NCBI GenBank assembly: GCA_023665245.1
Contig: JAMPEH010000046.1
Coordinates: 1-14,041, forward strand
DNA from: Muribaculaceae bacterium
Lineage (GTDB): Bacteria > Pseudomonadota > Alphaproteobacteria > Rs-D84
Reading direction: 5' to 3'
Length of the DNA: 14,041 nt
Below are positions 1 to 7,591 of this stretch, one piece after another; position 1 is the first letter of the stretch, and every line of letters begins with the position of its first letter. A program made the position numbers and the translations under genes. The notes under the pieces are model-generated. The model was not told the origin of the DNA and made no database searches. It saw only the letters and a program-made list of their open reading frames with translations.

Positions 1-5
1 GGGGT

Positions 6-285
6 GGTGCGCGGATAGATGCGGATATTTTTAATTTTCAGTCAATTGGCGTAGAATTCTGAACCTTGACGCTAACAGCAACGCAGATCAATTTCGCTAG
101 CGAAATTTTCCGGATGTAAGCCGATGGATACGGATGGTGCTACCGAAGCAAATTCCGCAACTATCGGCTTCGATCCGAGATTTTGCCGGCAAAATCAATC
201 GGCGTTGCCGACCGAGACAATGATATGAAATAGTCGAAGTTGCACATTGCGCATTGAATAAAATCCGCGCAACTATCCGCGCCCC
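6..285. repeat. Nested inverted-repeat element (MITE-like or large hairpin), outer arms
   Basis: Outer arms at 6-26 and 263-285 are inverted copies. GCGCGGATAG (9-18) pairs exactly with CTATCCGCGC (273-282), and after one mismatch a TGCG block also pairs before a 2-nt indel. Inside these lies a second, longer inverted repeat (separate entry). Between the two sets of arms the complementarity fades to weak, gapped matches. No transposase gene or target-site duplication is visible, and the left end is so close to the window edge that the element may begin outside it. It could be a miniature inverted-repeat element, a REP/BIME-like intergenic repeat or a structured RNA region. No gene is supported in 1-533. 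Confidence 0.5.
78..208. repeat. Inner inverted repeat whose arms each hold an 18-bp palindrome
   Basis: Arms 78-127 and 161-208 are inverted copies, with about 37 of 50 aligned columns identical by hand, around a 33-nt spacer. Each arm carries a perfect 18-bp palindrome: AATTTCGCTAGCGAAATT at 90-107 and GATTTTGCCGGCAAAATC at 179-196. The two palindromes differ at three of nine base-pair positions, and in every case both partners changed, so each stays self-complementary. This pattern suggests the hairpin or protein-binding symmetry is maintained. Function is unknown. Confidence 0.6.
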
Positions 286-342
286 CTTGTCGGCCCTGCG
301 CCGACATTCGCGTTGAGGTCAATTTTACCCCATCCAAACCCC

Positions 343-426
343 GACAACTGACAACTGACAACCGATAACTGATAACTGACAACTGACAACTGACAACTGA
401 CAACTGACAACTGACAACTGACAACT
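343..426. repeat. Heptanucleotide tandem array, 12 x GACAACT
   Basis: Twelve contiguous 7-bp units span 84 bp. Nine are GACAACT, one is GACAACC and two are GATAACT; the variants are units 3-5. The array lies between the inverted-repeat element and the operon promoter. Read in reverse it is open in all frames and gives Ser-Val-Val-Ser-Cys-Gln-Leu-like peptides, which are artefacts. Heptamer arrays of this kind resemble the short tandemly repeated repetitive (STRR) sequences described in cyanobacteria. It is not a CRISPR array because there are no spacers. Confidence 0.93.
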
Positions 427-445
427 ACAAAGGGGGGAGGAAAAG

Positions 446-470
446 TTTAGGGAAAACCCTAAATTATTGT
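446..470 (+). terminator. Possible terminator hairpin of an upstream transcript
   Basis: TTTAGGG (446-452) and CCCTAAA (457-463) form a perfect 7-bp stem with an AAAA loop, followed by a T-rich stretch continuing through the T5 at 472-476. It could end a transcript entering from the left and insulate the promoter just downstream. The stem is short and only moderately GC-rich, and no upstream gene is visible here, so the call is weak. Confidence 0.3.
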
Positions 471-475
471 GTTTT

Positions 476-492
476 TGCGAATTATAATTGCA
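476..492. promoter_or_regulatory. Small palindrome next to the -33 box (possible operator)
   Basis: TGC-G-AATTATAATT-GCA is an imperfect palindrome with a perfect AATTATAATT core (480-489). It ends 5 nt upstream of the proposed -33 TTTG. Its position suits a regulator-binding site, but AT-rich palindromes this short can arise by chance. Confidence 0.22.
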
Positions 493-497
493 AAATA

Positions 498-529
498 TTT
501 GGAAAATTTGTGGATGATGTTTAAATTTG
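498..529 (+). promoter_or_regulatory. Bacteroides-type promoter of the lipoprotein operon
   Basis: TTTG (498-501) is followed after exactly 20 bp by TAAATTTG (522-529). This fits the Bacteroidota housekeeping pattern TTTG, 19-21 bp, TAnnTTTG. Transcription would start near 536, giving a leader of roughly 50 nt before the ATG at 585. It also argues against a TTG start at 534, which would fall at or before the transcript end. No other convincing promoter was found before genes 2-4. Confidence 0.6.
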
Positions 530-584
530 CACATTGAAGTTGTTTAAACTTATTTTTCCGCAAATCAATTATCAAAACATCATA

Positions 585-3500
585 ATGAAACAATTCACGA
601 CATCATCCACTAACCTACATAACATGCGGGCGCGAACCGGGCTATATGCCCGATGCGCCGCGCTGAGTGTAGCATCGTTTGCCATGTTGACCGGATGTAG
701 CGACACACTTTATGACCTTGTTCCCGACAAACCGGAAGAAGGTCTTAAGTTCGAGCTCACCGCCGACATAGAGCAGACCACCGACACGCGTGCCGACGAG
801 AGCGGCTTCGCCGACGGCGACCGGTTTGGCATTTTCGTGGTCAACTATGCCCAGGATCTCCCCGGCACCCTGACCCTCTCCGACAACCAGGCCAACAACG
901 TCGCCTTTGCTTACAACGCTGACGCCAACACATGGGGCGCCGCCTCCGACATCTACTGGCGCGACACCACCACCCCAGTCGACGTCTACGGCTACTACCC
1001 ATTCAACAACGGCATGGGAGATGTCGATGAATACCGTTTTGAGGTAGAGCATGACCAGAGCATCGCCAAGGAAGGCCAAATGGGCACATACGAAGCCTCC
1101 GACCTCCTCTGGGCAAAAGCATCAAGAGCGATGCCCGGCAAGAAAGTGCAGCTCACCTTCAACCACATCCTCGCCGGAGTGAAAGTAACACTTGTGCAAG
1201 GTGTTGATTTTCAGGGGGGGGGTACTGCCTGGGCTGAACTTAAAAAGACAATCACTGTAGACAACACAGTCCGCACGGCGAGTGTGGACCTCGCGGCCGG
1301 GGCAGCGACACCAAACGGAACACCCGACCGCAACATCGTGATGAACCCCGAGAGCGGCGACACCTACCGTGCCGTGACAGTGCCGCAGACCGTGGCTCCG
1401 GGGAAATCAATCATAGGAATCACCATCGATGGAGTTACATATCACTACAACCGCACCGACGGCATGACCTACACCGCCGGCAAACTCCACAACTTCACCA
1501 TCAAGATTGACCGCAAGGCAGATGGCAGCGGCTACGCCCTCACCCTCCTCAGCGAGGACATCACCGACTGGGAAGCCGACAAATCGAGTCATGACTTTGA
1601 AAGCAATTCATATCTTGTGGTTAATGTTCCCAAAAGTGGGTCTTTGGGAAAAAGCCTTAATGAGGTCGGGGCTGAACCCACTACAATACGCAACATTAAA
1701 ATTACCGGACATATATGCGTAGAAGATTTTGAATACATGCGTGAAAAAATGTCTCAACTTACATGCATAAATTTAAGTGAAGCTACTGTATATAATTATT
1801 TCAGATATATTTTTGATTACGATAATATAGATGACTACAAAAATAAACTACCCGTTGATGCCTTTAATTCATCAAATTCCATAAGACGTATTGTATTGCC
1901 TGAAGAATTGAAAGAAATTGAATCTTCCAGTTTAGGTAGATTATCGTTAACTTCAACATTAGTAATTCCTGAGTCAGTTAAAATAATTGGACCATGGGCT
2001 TTTTACGAGACAAGTGGAACCATTGAATTACCAAACAATTTGGAGAGAATTGAAGAATGTGCATTCTTTAACAGTTCGGCATCGATAGACTTAAAGATGA
2101 CCCATTCACTTAAATATATTGGTTATCGTGCATTTTCTGGTGCAAGAAATGTAGCAGGAACATTTCAATTACCAACAGACTTGGAATATATCGGAGATGA
2201 ATGTTTTGATGGTTGTGGCACCGGTTTGCAAGGCGATATTACCATTCCCTATAAAATAAAAGAAATTCCCAATCTGGCATTTTCAGACATGGGATTCAGC
2301 AAGCCAATCAAACTGACACTGCATGATGGAATTACTAAAATTGGGAATGCAGCGTTCTCCGGATTAAAATTCAGTTCTCCAATAACATTTCCCAAAAACT
2401 TGACATCAATAGCATCATCTGCATTTGAAAGATGTGATTTCACCGGAGATATAATACTACCTGATGGTATCACTAATTTAGGTAAATATGCATTTGGAAA
2501 CACCAATATAAAAGGGACTCTTGAATTGCCAAAATCACTTGTATCATTTGGAGGTACAGACGATTATGTATGGGGTGGACTTGAAAAAGGATCTTTCTCC
2601 GAGACGTTGATTGAAAAATTGATAATAGGAGACAACATTGAGATCATCAACGACAAAGCCTCTATAGGATGTCAACACTTAAAATATGTCAGCATTGGAA
2701 AAAATGTGTCACACATAGGTGCAGAGGCATTTAGCGGATGCCCCCTGATTGAAACAGTTGTTTGCATGGCTAAAGAACCCCCTACACTTGATGATTCTGC
2801 ATTTAACAATGTTGACTACACCCATTGTGTGGTTGAAGTACCGGAAGAATCTATTGAATTATATCGAAATGCTTCCGGATGGCGAACATTTCGCAGCATC
2901 ACACCACATCATGAATTAAGTTTCTCAACTTCAGTATTAAATTGTCTTAACAAAGAATCCACGCGAGAGCTCACTGTCAGAGCTGACGGACCTTGGGAAG
3001 TGGTAGAATGTCCCTCATGGATACACGTTACTCCACAAAGTGCTGATTACAAAAGCGACATAACAATCAAAGTTGACGCGCAACCAAAAAGTGGTGGAGA
3101 CAGACATGGTGAAGTAAAATTCCGACTGAAGAATAGTGGATACTCTAATTATATGACAATCCATCAGTTTGACTATCAATACGAAGAGGACAACGAGATT
3201 GTATTGCAATTGGCAAACGGAAGGGGTAAACCCATAAACGTTTTCATTGTCGGTGAAGGTTATGGTGCCGAAGATATAGCAAACGGTAAATACATGAGCC
3301 GGGTGAATGAGACTGTTGAAAGTTTATTTACCATAGAACCTTACAAATCTTACAAAAACATGTTTAATGTAAGTACAACCATTGCCGTTTCCAATGATAA
3401 TGGAGCTCAAGACATTCAAACTTTCAAGGATACAAAATTTGATTTTATATTCCCAGAGATTGATTGTGTGATGGCATCAGTGTCAGATATTACCCAACGT

Positions 3501-4103
3501 ATGAAAGATTATGTGAAGAATGTATCATCGGCCATTAATGACGGCAACATAGATAAAGCACTCATTATCATGCTTGCCAACTACGACTCATTCGATGGCA
3601 GTTCGTATCAATGTTCCAACGACAAATGCTCCATAGCAATGATAGGCAATTCTACAGAATCCTACCCATTTGATAACAGAGGTCTTGTACAGAAATACGC
3701 CGGAGGCGAGGCTTTTGCCGGTCTTGCAACAGAAGAAGTTTATCACATGGAGACAATGAAAGGCTGTGCGTGTCCCGGTTGCAACATGATGAAGAGATAT
3801 TATACCATGAAAAATTTGGGATTTTATGAAAATGTCACGATATCCGGCAAATTTGATGATTCACCTTGGAAAGACTTCATCTTTAATCCAAGATATAGTG
3901 CTTTAGTTGACATGTATGAGGGTGGATGCAACCATCTGCGTGGAATATGGCGTTCTGAGCCTGAAAGCGTGATGAATACATATATACCCTATTACAATAC
4001 GATTTCCCGCTACGCAATCTATAAACAGATAATGAAACGTGCCGGATTGATGCCCTCCCTTGAGGAATTTATAGTCAATGATAAAATAGAAATTCCAGAA
4101 TGA
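585..4103 (+). CDS. Fimbrillin-LRR-BACON-M64 lipoprotein, inactive-site paralogue (gene 1)
   Basis: A 1172-residue surface lipoprotein. The lipobox is L-T-G-C with Cys38; starting at the internal ATG (624) would give a more usual Cys25. ATG 585 was chosen because the predicted transcript starts near 536 and A-rich sequence precedes it. Domains: fimbrillin/Mfa-like ~70-330, BspA-type LRR cap and about 13 repeats ~340-770, BACON ~779-865, M64 peptidase-like ~869-1172. The M64 fold is recognisable (GEGYGAEDI, N-R-G-L-V-Q, S-V-M-N near the end), but the zinc motif is K1037-Y-A-G-G-E1042 where paralogues have H-E-x-x-G-H, and the D of L-x-D-E is T1049. Catalysis is therefore unlikely; a binding or decoy role is inference. 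It also has a C-x-C-x-x-C cluster (C1061, C1063, C1066), a G9 tract (1214-1222), a sharp fall in GC after ~1590, and lacks the C-terminal tail of its paralogues. Its stop overlaps the gene 2 start. Confidence 0.93.
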   Translation: MKQFTTSSTNLHNMRARTGLYARCAALSVASFAMLTGCSDTLYDLVPDKPEEGLKFELTADIEQTTDTRADESGFADGDRFGIFVVNYAQDLPGTLTLSDNQANNVAFAYNADANTWGAASDIYWRDTTTPVDVYGYYPFNNGMGDVDEYRFEVEHDQSIAKEGQMGTYEASDLLWAKASRAMPGKKVQLTFNHILAGVKVTLVQGVDFQGGGTAWAELKKTITVDNTVRTASVDLAAGAATPNGTPDRNIVMNPESGDTYRAVTVPQTVAPGKSIIGITIDGVTYHYNRTDGMTYTAGKLHNFTIKIDRKADGSGYALTLLSEDITDWEADKSSHDFESNSYLVVNVPKSGSLGKSLNEVGAEPTTIRNIKITGHICVEDFEYMREKMSQLTCINLSEATVYNYFRYIFDYDNIDDYKNKLPVDAFNSSNSIRRIVLPEELKEIESSSLGRLSLTSTLVIPESVKIIGPWAFYETSGTIELPNNLERIEECAFFNSSASIDLKMTHSLKYIGYRAFSGARNVAGTFQLPTDLEYIGDECFDGCGTGLQGDITIPYKIKEIPNLAFSDMGFSKPIKLTLHDGITKIGNAAFSGLKFSSPITFPKNLTSIASSAFERCDFTGDIILPDGITNLGKYAFGNTNIKGTLELPKSLVSFGGTDDYVWGGLEKGSFSETLIEKLIIGDNIEIINDKASIGCQHLKYVSIGKNVSHIGAEAFSGCPLIETVVCMAKEPPTLDDSAFNNVDYTHCVVEVPEESIELYRNASGWRTFRSITPHHELSFSTSVLNCLNKESTRELTVRADGPWEVVECPSWIHVTPQSADYKSDITIKVDAQPKSGGDRHGEVKFRLKNSGYSNYMTIHQFDYQYEEDNEIVLQLANGRGKPINVFIVGEGYGAEDIANGKYMSRVNETVESLFTIEPYKSYKNMFNVSTTIAVSNDNGAQDIQTFKDTKFDFIFPEIDCVMASVSDITQRMKDYVKNVSSAINDGNIDKALIIMLANYDSFDGSSYQCSNDKCSIAMIGNSTESYPFDNRGLVQKYAGGEAFAGLATEEVYHMETMKGCACPGCNMMKRYYTMKNLGFYENVTISGKFDDSPWKDFIFNPRYSALVDMYEGGCNHLRGIWRSEPESVMNTYIPYYNTISRYAIYKQIMKRAGLMPSLEEFIVNDKIEIPE
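1214..1222 (+). repeat. G9 homopolymer inside gene 1 (candidate phase-variation tract)
   Basis: Nine consecutive G residues encode Gln-Gly-Gly-Gly in the fimbrillin domain, where the two paralogues have only D-G or S-G and no G run. Gaining one G would read tac tgc ctg ggc tga and stop at once. Losing one G would read on to a tag about 13 codons later. A slip in either direction therefore truncates the protein at about residue 220. The tract itself is read directly; switching is inference. Confidence 0.6.
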
Positions 4104-7100
4104 CAATGAAAAAGATATATAGATATTCAATTCTTCCGGTACTACTTCTGTCAGCATGTAGTGATGACGTCATGCACATCGATAGTCCTGATGCCGGCTT
4201 GCGAGACGGTGAAGTCAGGATTAATGCGGAGATAGATCAGGTCAATTTGACCCGGGCAGATGACTCCGGTTTTGCCGATGAAGATGTCATCGGAGTCTTT
4301 GCCGTTGATTTTCAGAATGGTGAACCGGGAATATTGAAATCATCCGGCAACAATGCTGACAATGTTGATTTCACATTTGATGAAAGTACCTGCAATTGGT
4401 CCGGATCCAAAGCCATATTGTTTAAAGATGACAAGACTCCGTTGGATCTGTATGGCTATTATCCATATATTAAAGAAATAAACGAAATTAATAGATTCCC
4501 GTTTTCTGTTCAATACAATCAGGCAGGGGATGACGTGGACAAAAATATGTCTGCATACGAGGCATCTGATTTCCTGTGGGCAAAAAGTGCCGGACTAACA
4601 CTTTCCAATGCCAGGACAACGCTATATTTCAAACATTTGCTTGCATCAGTTAGAGTTTCACTTGTTGAGGGCAAAGGTTTTTCTGATGGAGAATGGTCAA
4701 ACTTAGATAAATTTGTTACAATTGACAATACAAGTAGAAATGCCTCGATAAATCTTGCAAACGGTGAAGTAATTTGCACTGGAGAGAAAGACAACTACAA
4801 AATTATTGCGAGAGAATCGGGGAATGATTTTCGTGCCATTGTAGTTCCTCAATGTATTAACGCTGGCGAAGTGTTGATGACTATCACAGTTGATAATCGC
4901 AACTACAAGTTCATCAAGAATGTGGCTATGGACTATATCCAACATAAGCAACACAACTTCACCATTGAGGTTAATAAGAATGTCAATATAGGAGATTATG
5001 AATTTATTCTTACAGATGAATCAATAACCTCCTGGGAGAGCGATAATGTATCCCACAATGGCCAGGCTAAGGAATACTTGACAGTGGATCTTAATGAATC
5101 TGAAAGTCTTAGGGAAGTTATCGAGTCGAAAAGACTGGATCCGAATGAAATTATAAATCTCAAGTTAACTGGCCCGATGACAAAATCGGATTTTGAGTTT
5201 ATAAGGCGCAATATGACTAATCTTGAGGCTATCAATCTTATGGAAATTGATCTTTCAGGAATTTCTGATTATATTCAAATGGGTTATGTAATGGAATTGT
5301 ATGACAACATACTTCCACCGGACGCATTTCTTAATCTGACGAGTCTTAAGTATTGTGTACTGCCTAAAAAATTCAATGTCATAGGAAGCAGAGCATTCGC
5401 GGGTACATCGCTGACCGGTTCGTTAGATATTCCGGAAGGTGTTACAATCATAGGTGAAGCCGCTTATATGAGTTATAGTGATGAGAATTGGAGTGGACAG
5501 ATTATACACAACAATAATCTCCATGGTATCCTTTCTCTTCCAAGTACACTAAAGCATATAGAAGCGAATGCCTTTAAGGGATGTGATTTCACAGGTACAC
5601 TGTTGCTTCCGGATGGCCTTGAAACCATTGGAAGCGATGCTTTCGCATATTGTAGATTCTTTTCAGGAGATCTTAGAGTTCCCGAATCTGTTACGAGTTG
5701 TGGTGGGTTCAGAGGAATGTCGGGAATAGATGGTTGGATCATACTTCCACACCATCTCAAAGAAGTTGGAGCCTTGTCTTTTTTAAACGCAAGGGGTATT
5801 CAATGGCCAGACGCTCCGACAACTATTTCCTGGGCTGCTTTCGAGAATTCATCGTTCAAACAAGATTTAAAAATTCCGGAAAGCGTCTTGGAATTGGGTG
5901 AATATTCTTTTCGCCGGTCAAAAATTAAACACATTATCTTGCCTCCGGAAATTGTAAGAATACCAAACGCCTGTTTTCAAGAATGTACGGAATTATCGGA
6001 TACATTGACTATTCCATCAAAAGTCATGCAAATAGATGACGTAGCTTTTGCGAATTGTTCTAAACTTGATGCGATTATATTGCCTGCAAGTTTACAAAGA
6101 ATAGCAGAATACGGATTCGCGAACTGCTACAACGTGACATATATGCGGTGTGATGCTACTGAACCTCCAATTGTGGCGGATAACGCCTTTTATGGAATTG
6201 AAAAAGACAATTTCACATTAGAAGTTCCGGAGCAAAGTGTGGATGCCTACCGCAATGCTCCCGGATGGTGCGAATTCAAACGAATTTCGGCCTATAGGAA
6301 TTTTGTAGCCAGACCTTCCAAATACAATGTTCTCAACAAGGGTGGCAAAAAGGAGATAATTCTCAATGCCGATGCCGATTGGGAAATGACAGAATGTCCT
6401 TCATGGTGCCATGTCGATAAGAAAACCGGAAACAAGAAGACTACAATCACACTGACTGTGGATGCATTGGCCAAAGGCAGTCCGATGCGCAACGGCAAGA
6501 TTACATTCCGATTGAAAGGAAGCGACGAACATCTGACACACATTGACGTAGGCCAGTATGATTACGAATATGACGAAGATCAGCCTCTGACATTGCAAAA
6601 AGCGACAAAAGGGAATGGCATTGACCTTGTGTTCTTAGGCGATGGTTATGATGCCGCAGATATATCATCCGGCATGTATCTTGAGGATATGAAGCAAGAG
6701 TTGGAATATCTGTTTGGAGTGGAGCCATACACTACATACAGGGATTATTTCAATGTATATACAGCCATATCTCTTTCAGAAGACAGCGGCGTGGAAAACA
6801 TAAATCAATGGAGAAATACCAAATTTGACGTGTGCACTGGAGATGGCAAAAATCAAAGGATAACAGCCAACTATACATACGCACTCGATTATTGCGCCCA
6901 AACATTCCCATCCACTGTTAATGTGCCACAACCAAGAGTGGGTTGTATTCTTATTGGAAATACCGAATTATACGAGGGTGTGACATACACCGGCGACAGT
7001 TTTTGCTCGGTGATAACGAAGAGTACGGAAAGATACCCTTACGATGCAAGAGGACTCGTTCAGCATGAGGCAGGTGGGCATGGCATTGGTTGGCTTGTAG

Positions 7101-7591
7101 ATGAATATATGTATCACGCAGTCCGTATTCAAAAATGTACTTGCTCTTGTTGCGAACATTTAGAAACTTTACTTACTTTACAATCTACCGGTTTTGGATT
7201 GAATTTATCCCAATATGGCAAACATGAAAGCGTACCATGGTCACACCTGATCTTCCACCCCTCATACGGCGACATAGTAGATATATATGAAGGGGGTTAT
7301 TTCCATACACGCGGTATCTATCGTTCTGAAATCAATTCATGTATGAACAACAATGTGCCTTACTTCTCCACCTGGAGCCGACAGTTGATAGTGGAGCGCA
7401 TAATGAAACTTGCCGGCGAGAAATTTGACATCAACAGTTTCTATGCCAAGGACTCACGTGCAACCGGTAAAGACTTCACAAGCACAAGCCGTAGCGGAGC
7501 AAGAACCGATGCACAAATTCCTGTTCGCCATGGAAACCCACCGATTAGAATAACCAACTATAAATATGGAAAGAAAGGAGGCAAACGATGA
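4100..7591 (+). CDS. Fimbrillin-LRR-BACON-M64 peptidase lipoprotein, intact zinc site (gene 2)
   Basis: An 1163-residue lipoprotein with lipobox L-S-A-C (Cys20) followed by S-D-D, which resembles Bacteroidota surface-export signals. ATG 4100 overlaps the gene 1 stop as ATGA; ATG 4106 (M-K-K-I) is an equally good start. Domains: fimbrillin-like ~45-313 with a T51-R52 site ahead of its first strand, LRR cap and about 13 BspA-type repeats ~320-730, BACON ~734-820, M64 ~827-1163. M64 hallmarks are L-G-D-G-Y-D, G-V-E-P-Y, F-N-V-Y, the zinc site H989-E990-A-G-G-H994 followed by L-V-D1001-E1002-Y, and N-S-C-M-N near the end. A cysteine cluster, C1013-T-C-S-C-C1018, follows the active-site helix. A basic tail extends past the gene 1 end. 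M64 founders cleave IgA; the substrate here is unknown. It is closer to gene 3 than to gene 1. Confidence 0.95.
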   Translation: MTMKKIYRYSILPVLLLSACSDDVMHIDSPDAGLRDGEVRINAEIDQVNLTRADDSGFADEDVIGVFAVDFQNGEPGILKSSGNNADNVDFTFDESTCNWSGSKAILFKDDKTPLDLYGYYPYIKEINEINRFPFSVQYNQAGDDVDKNMSAYEASDFLWAKSAGLTLSNARTTLYFKHLLASVRVSLVEGKGFSDGEWSNLDKFVTIDNTSRNASINLANGEVICTGEKDNYKIIARESGNDFRAIVVPQCINAGEVLMTITVDNRNYKFIKNVAMDYIQHKQHNFTIEVNKNVNIGDYEFILTDESITSWESDNVSHNGQAKEYLTVDLNESESLREVIESKRLDPNEIINLKLTGPMTKSDFEFIRRNMTNLEAINLMEIDLSGISDYIQMGYVMELYDNILPPDAFLNLTSLKYCVLPKKFNVIGSRAFAGTSLTGSLDIPEGVTIIGEAAYMSYSDENWSGQIIHNNNLHGILSLPSTLKHIEANAFKGCDFTGTLLLPDGLETIGSDAFAYCRFFSGDLRVPESVTSCGGFRGMSGIDGWIILPHHLKEVGALSFLNARGIQWPDAPTTISWAAFENSSFKQDLKIPESVLELGEYSFRRSKIKHIILPPEIVRIPNACFQECTELSDTLTIPSKVMQIDDVAFANCSKLDAIILPASLQRIAEYGFANCYNVTYMRCDATEPPIVADNAFYGIEKDNFTLEVPEQSVDAYRNAPGWCEFKRISAYRNFVARPSKYNVLNKGGKKEIILNADADWEMTECPSWCHVDKKTGNKKTTITLTVDALAKGSPMRNGKITFRLKGSDEHLTHIDVGQYDYEYDEDQPLTLQKATKGNGIDLVFLGDGYDAADISSGMYLEDMKQELEYLFGVEPYTTYRDYFNVYTAISLSEDSGVENINQWRNTKFDVCTGDGKNQRITANYTYALDYCAQTFPSTVNVPQPRVGCILIGNTELYEGVTYTGDSFCSVITKSTERYPYDARGLVQHEAGGHGIGWLVDEYMYHAVRIQKCTCSCCEHLETLLTLQSTGFGLNLSQYGKHESVPWSHLIFHPSYGDIVDIYEGGYFHTRGIYRSEINSCMNNNVPYFSTWSRQLIVERIMKLAGEKFDINSFYAKDSRATGKDFTSTSRSGARTDAQIPVRHGNPPIRITNYKYGKKGGKR
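7574..7581 (+). promoter_or_regulatory. Strong Shine-Dalgarno for gene 3 within the gene 2 tail
   Basis: AAAGGAGG ends 6 nt before the ATG at 7588. It lies in the last codons of gene 2, encoding Lys-Gly-Gly-Lys. The other starts in the window have no such match, which is usual for Bacteroidota. It fixes the start of gene 3 and suggests re-initiation at the ATGA overlap. Confidence 0.6.

Noticed and set aside
343..426. CRISPR array
   Set aside because: The units are 7 bp and abut directly with no spacers.
161..534. Reverse-strand small open frames through the upstream region
   Set aside because: They are opened by the 7-bp array, which is stop-free on that strand; the peptides are Ser-Val-Val-Ser-Cys-Gln-Leu repeats.
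534..584. TTG start at 534 extending gene 1 by 17 residues
   Set aside because: It overlaps the predicted transcription start (about 536), adds no sensible signal-peptide residues, and the ATG at 585 has typical A-rich upstream sequence.
430..590. Invertible (phase-variable) promoter of Bacteroides type
   Set aside because: No inverted-repeat pair flanks the promoter; the only longer match, TTGCACATTG at 240-249 and 527-536, is a direct repeat.
642..1079. 145-codon reverse-strand open frame in the GC-rich start of gene 1
   Set aside because: It is antisense to a clear lipoprotein and fimbrillin domain; Val/Gly-rich low complexity is typical of a shadow frame in GC-rich DNA.
3561..4103. Gene 1 as a decaying pseudogene
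   Set aside because: The frame is intact over 1172 codons with recognisable conserved M64 blocks and a clean overlap with gene 2; loss is concentrated at the zinc-site residues.
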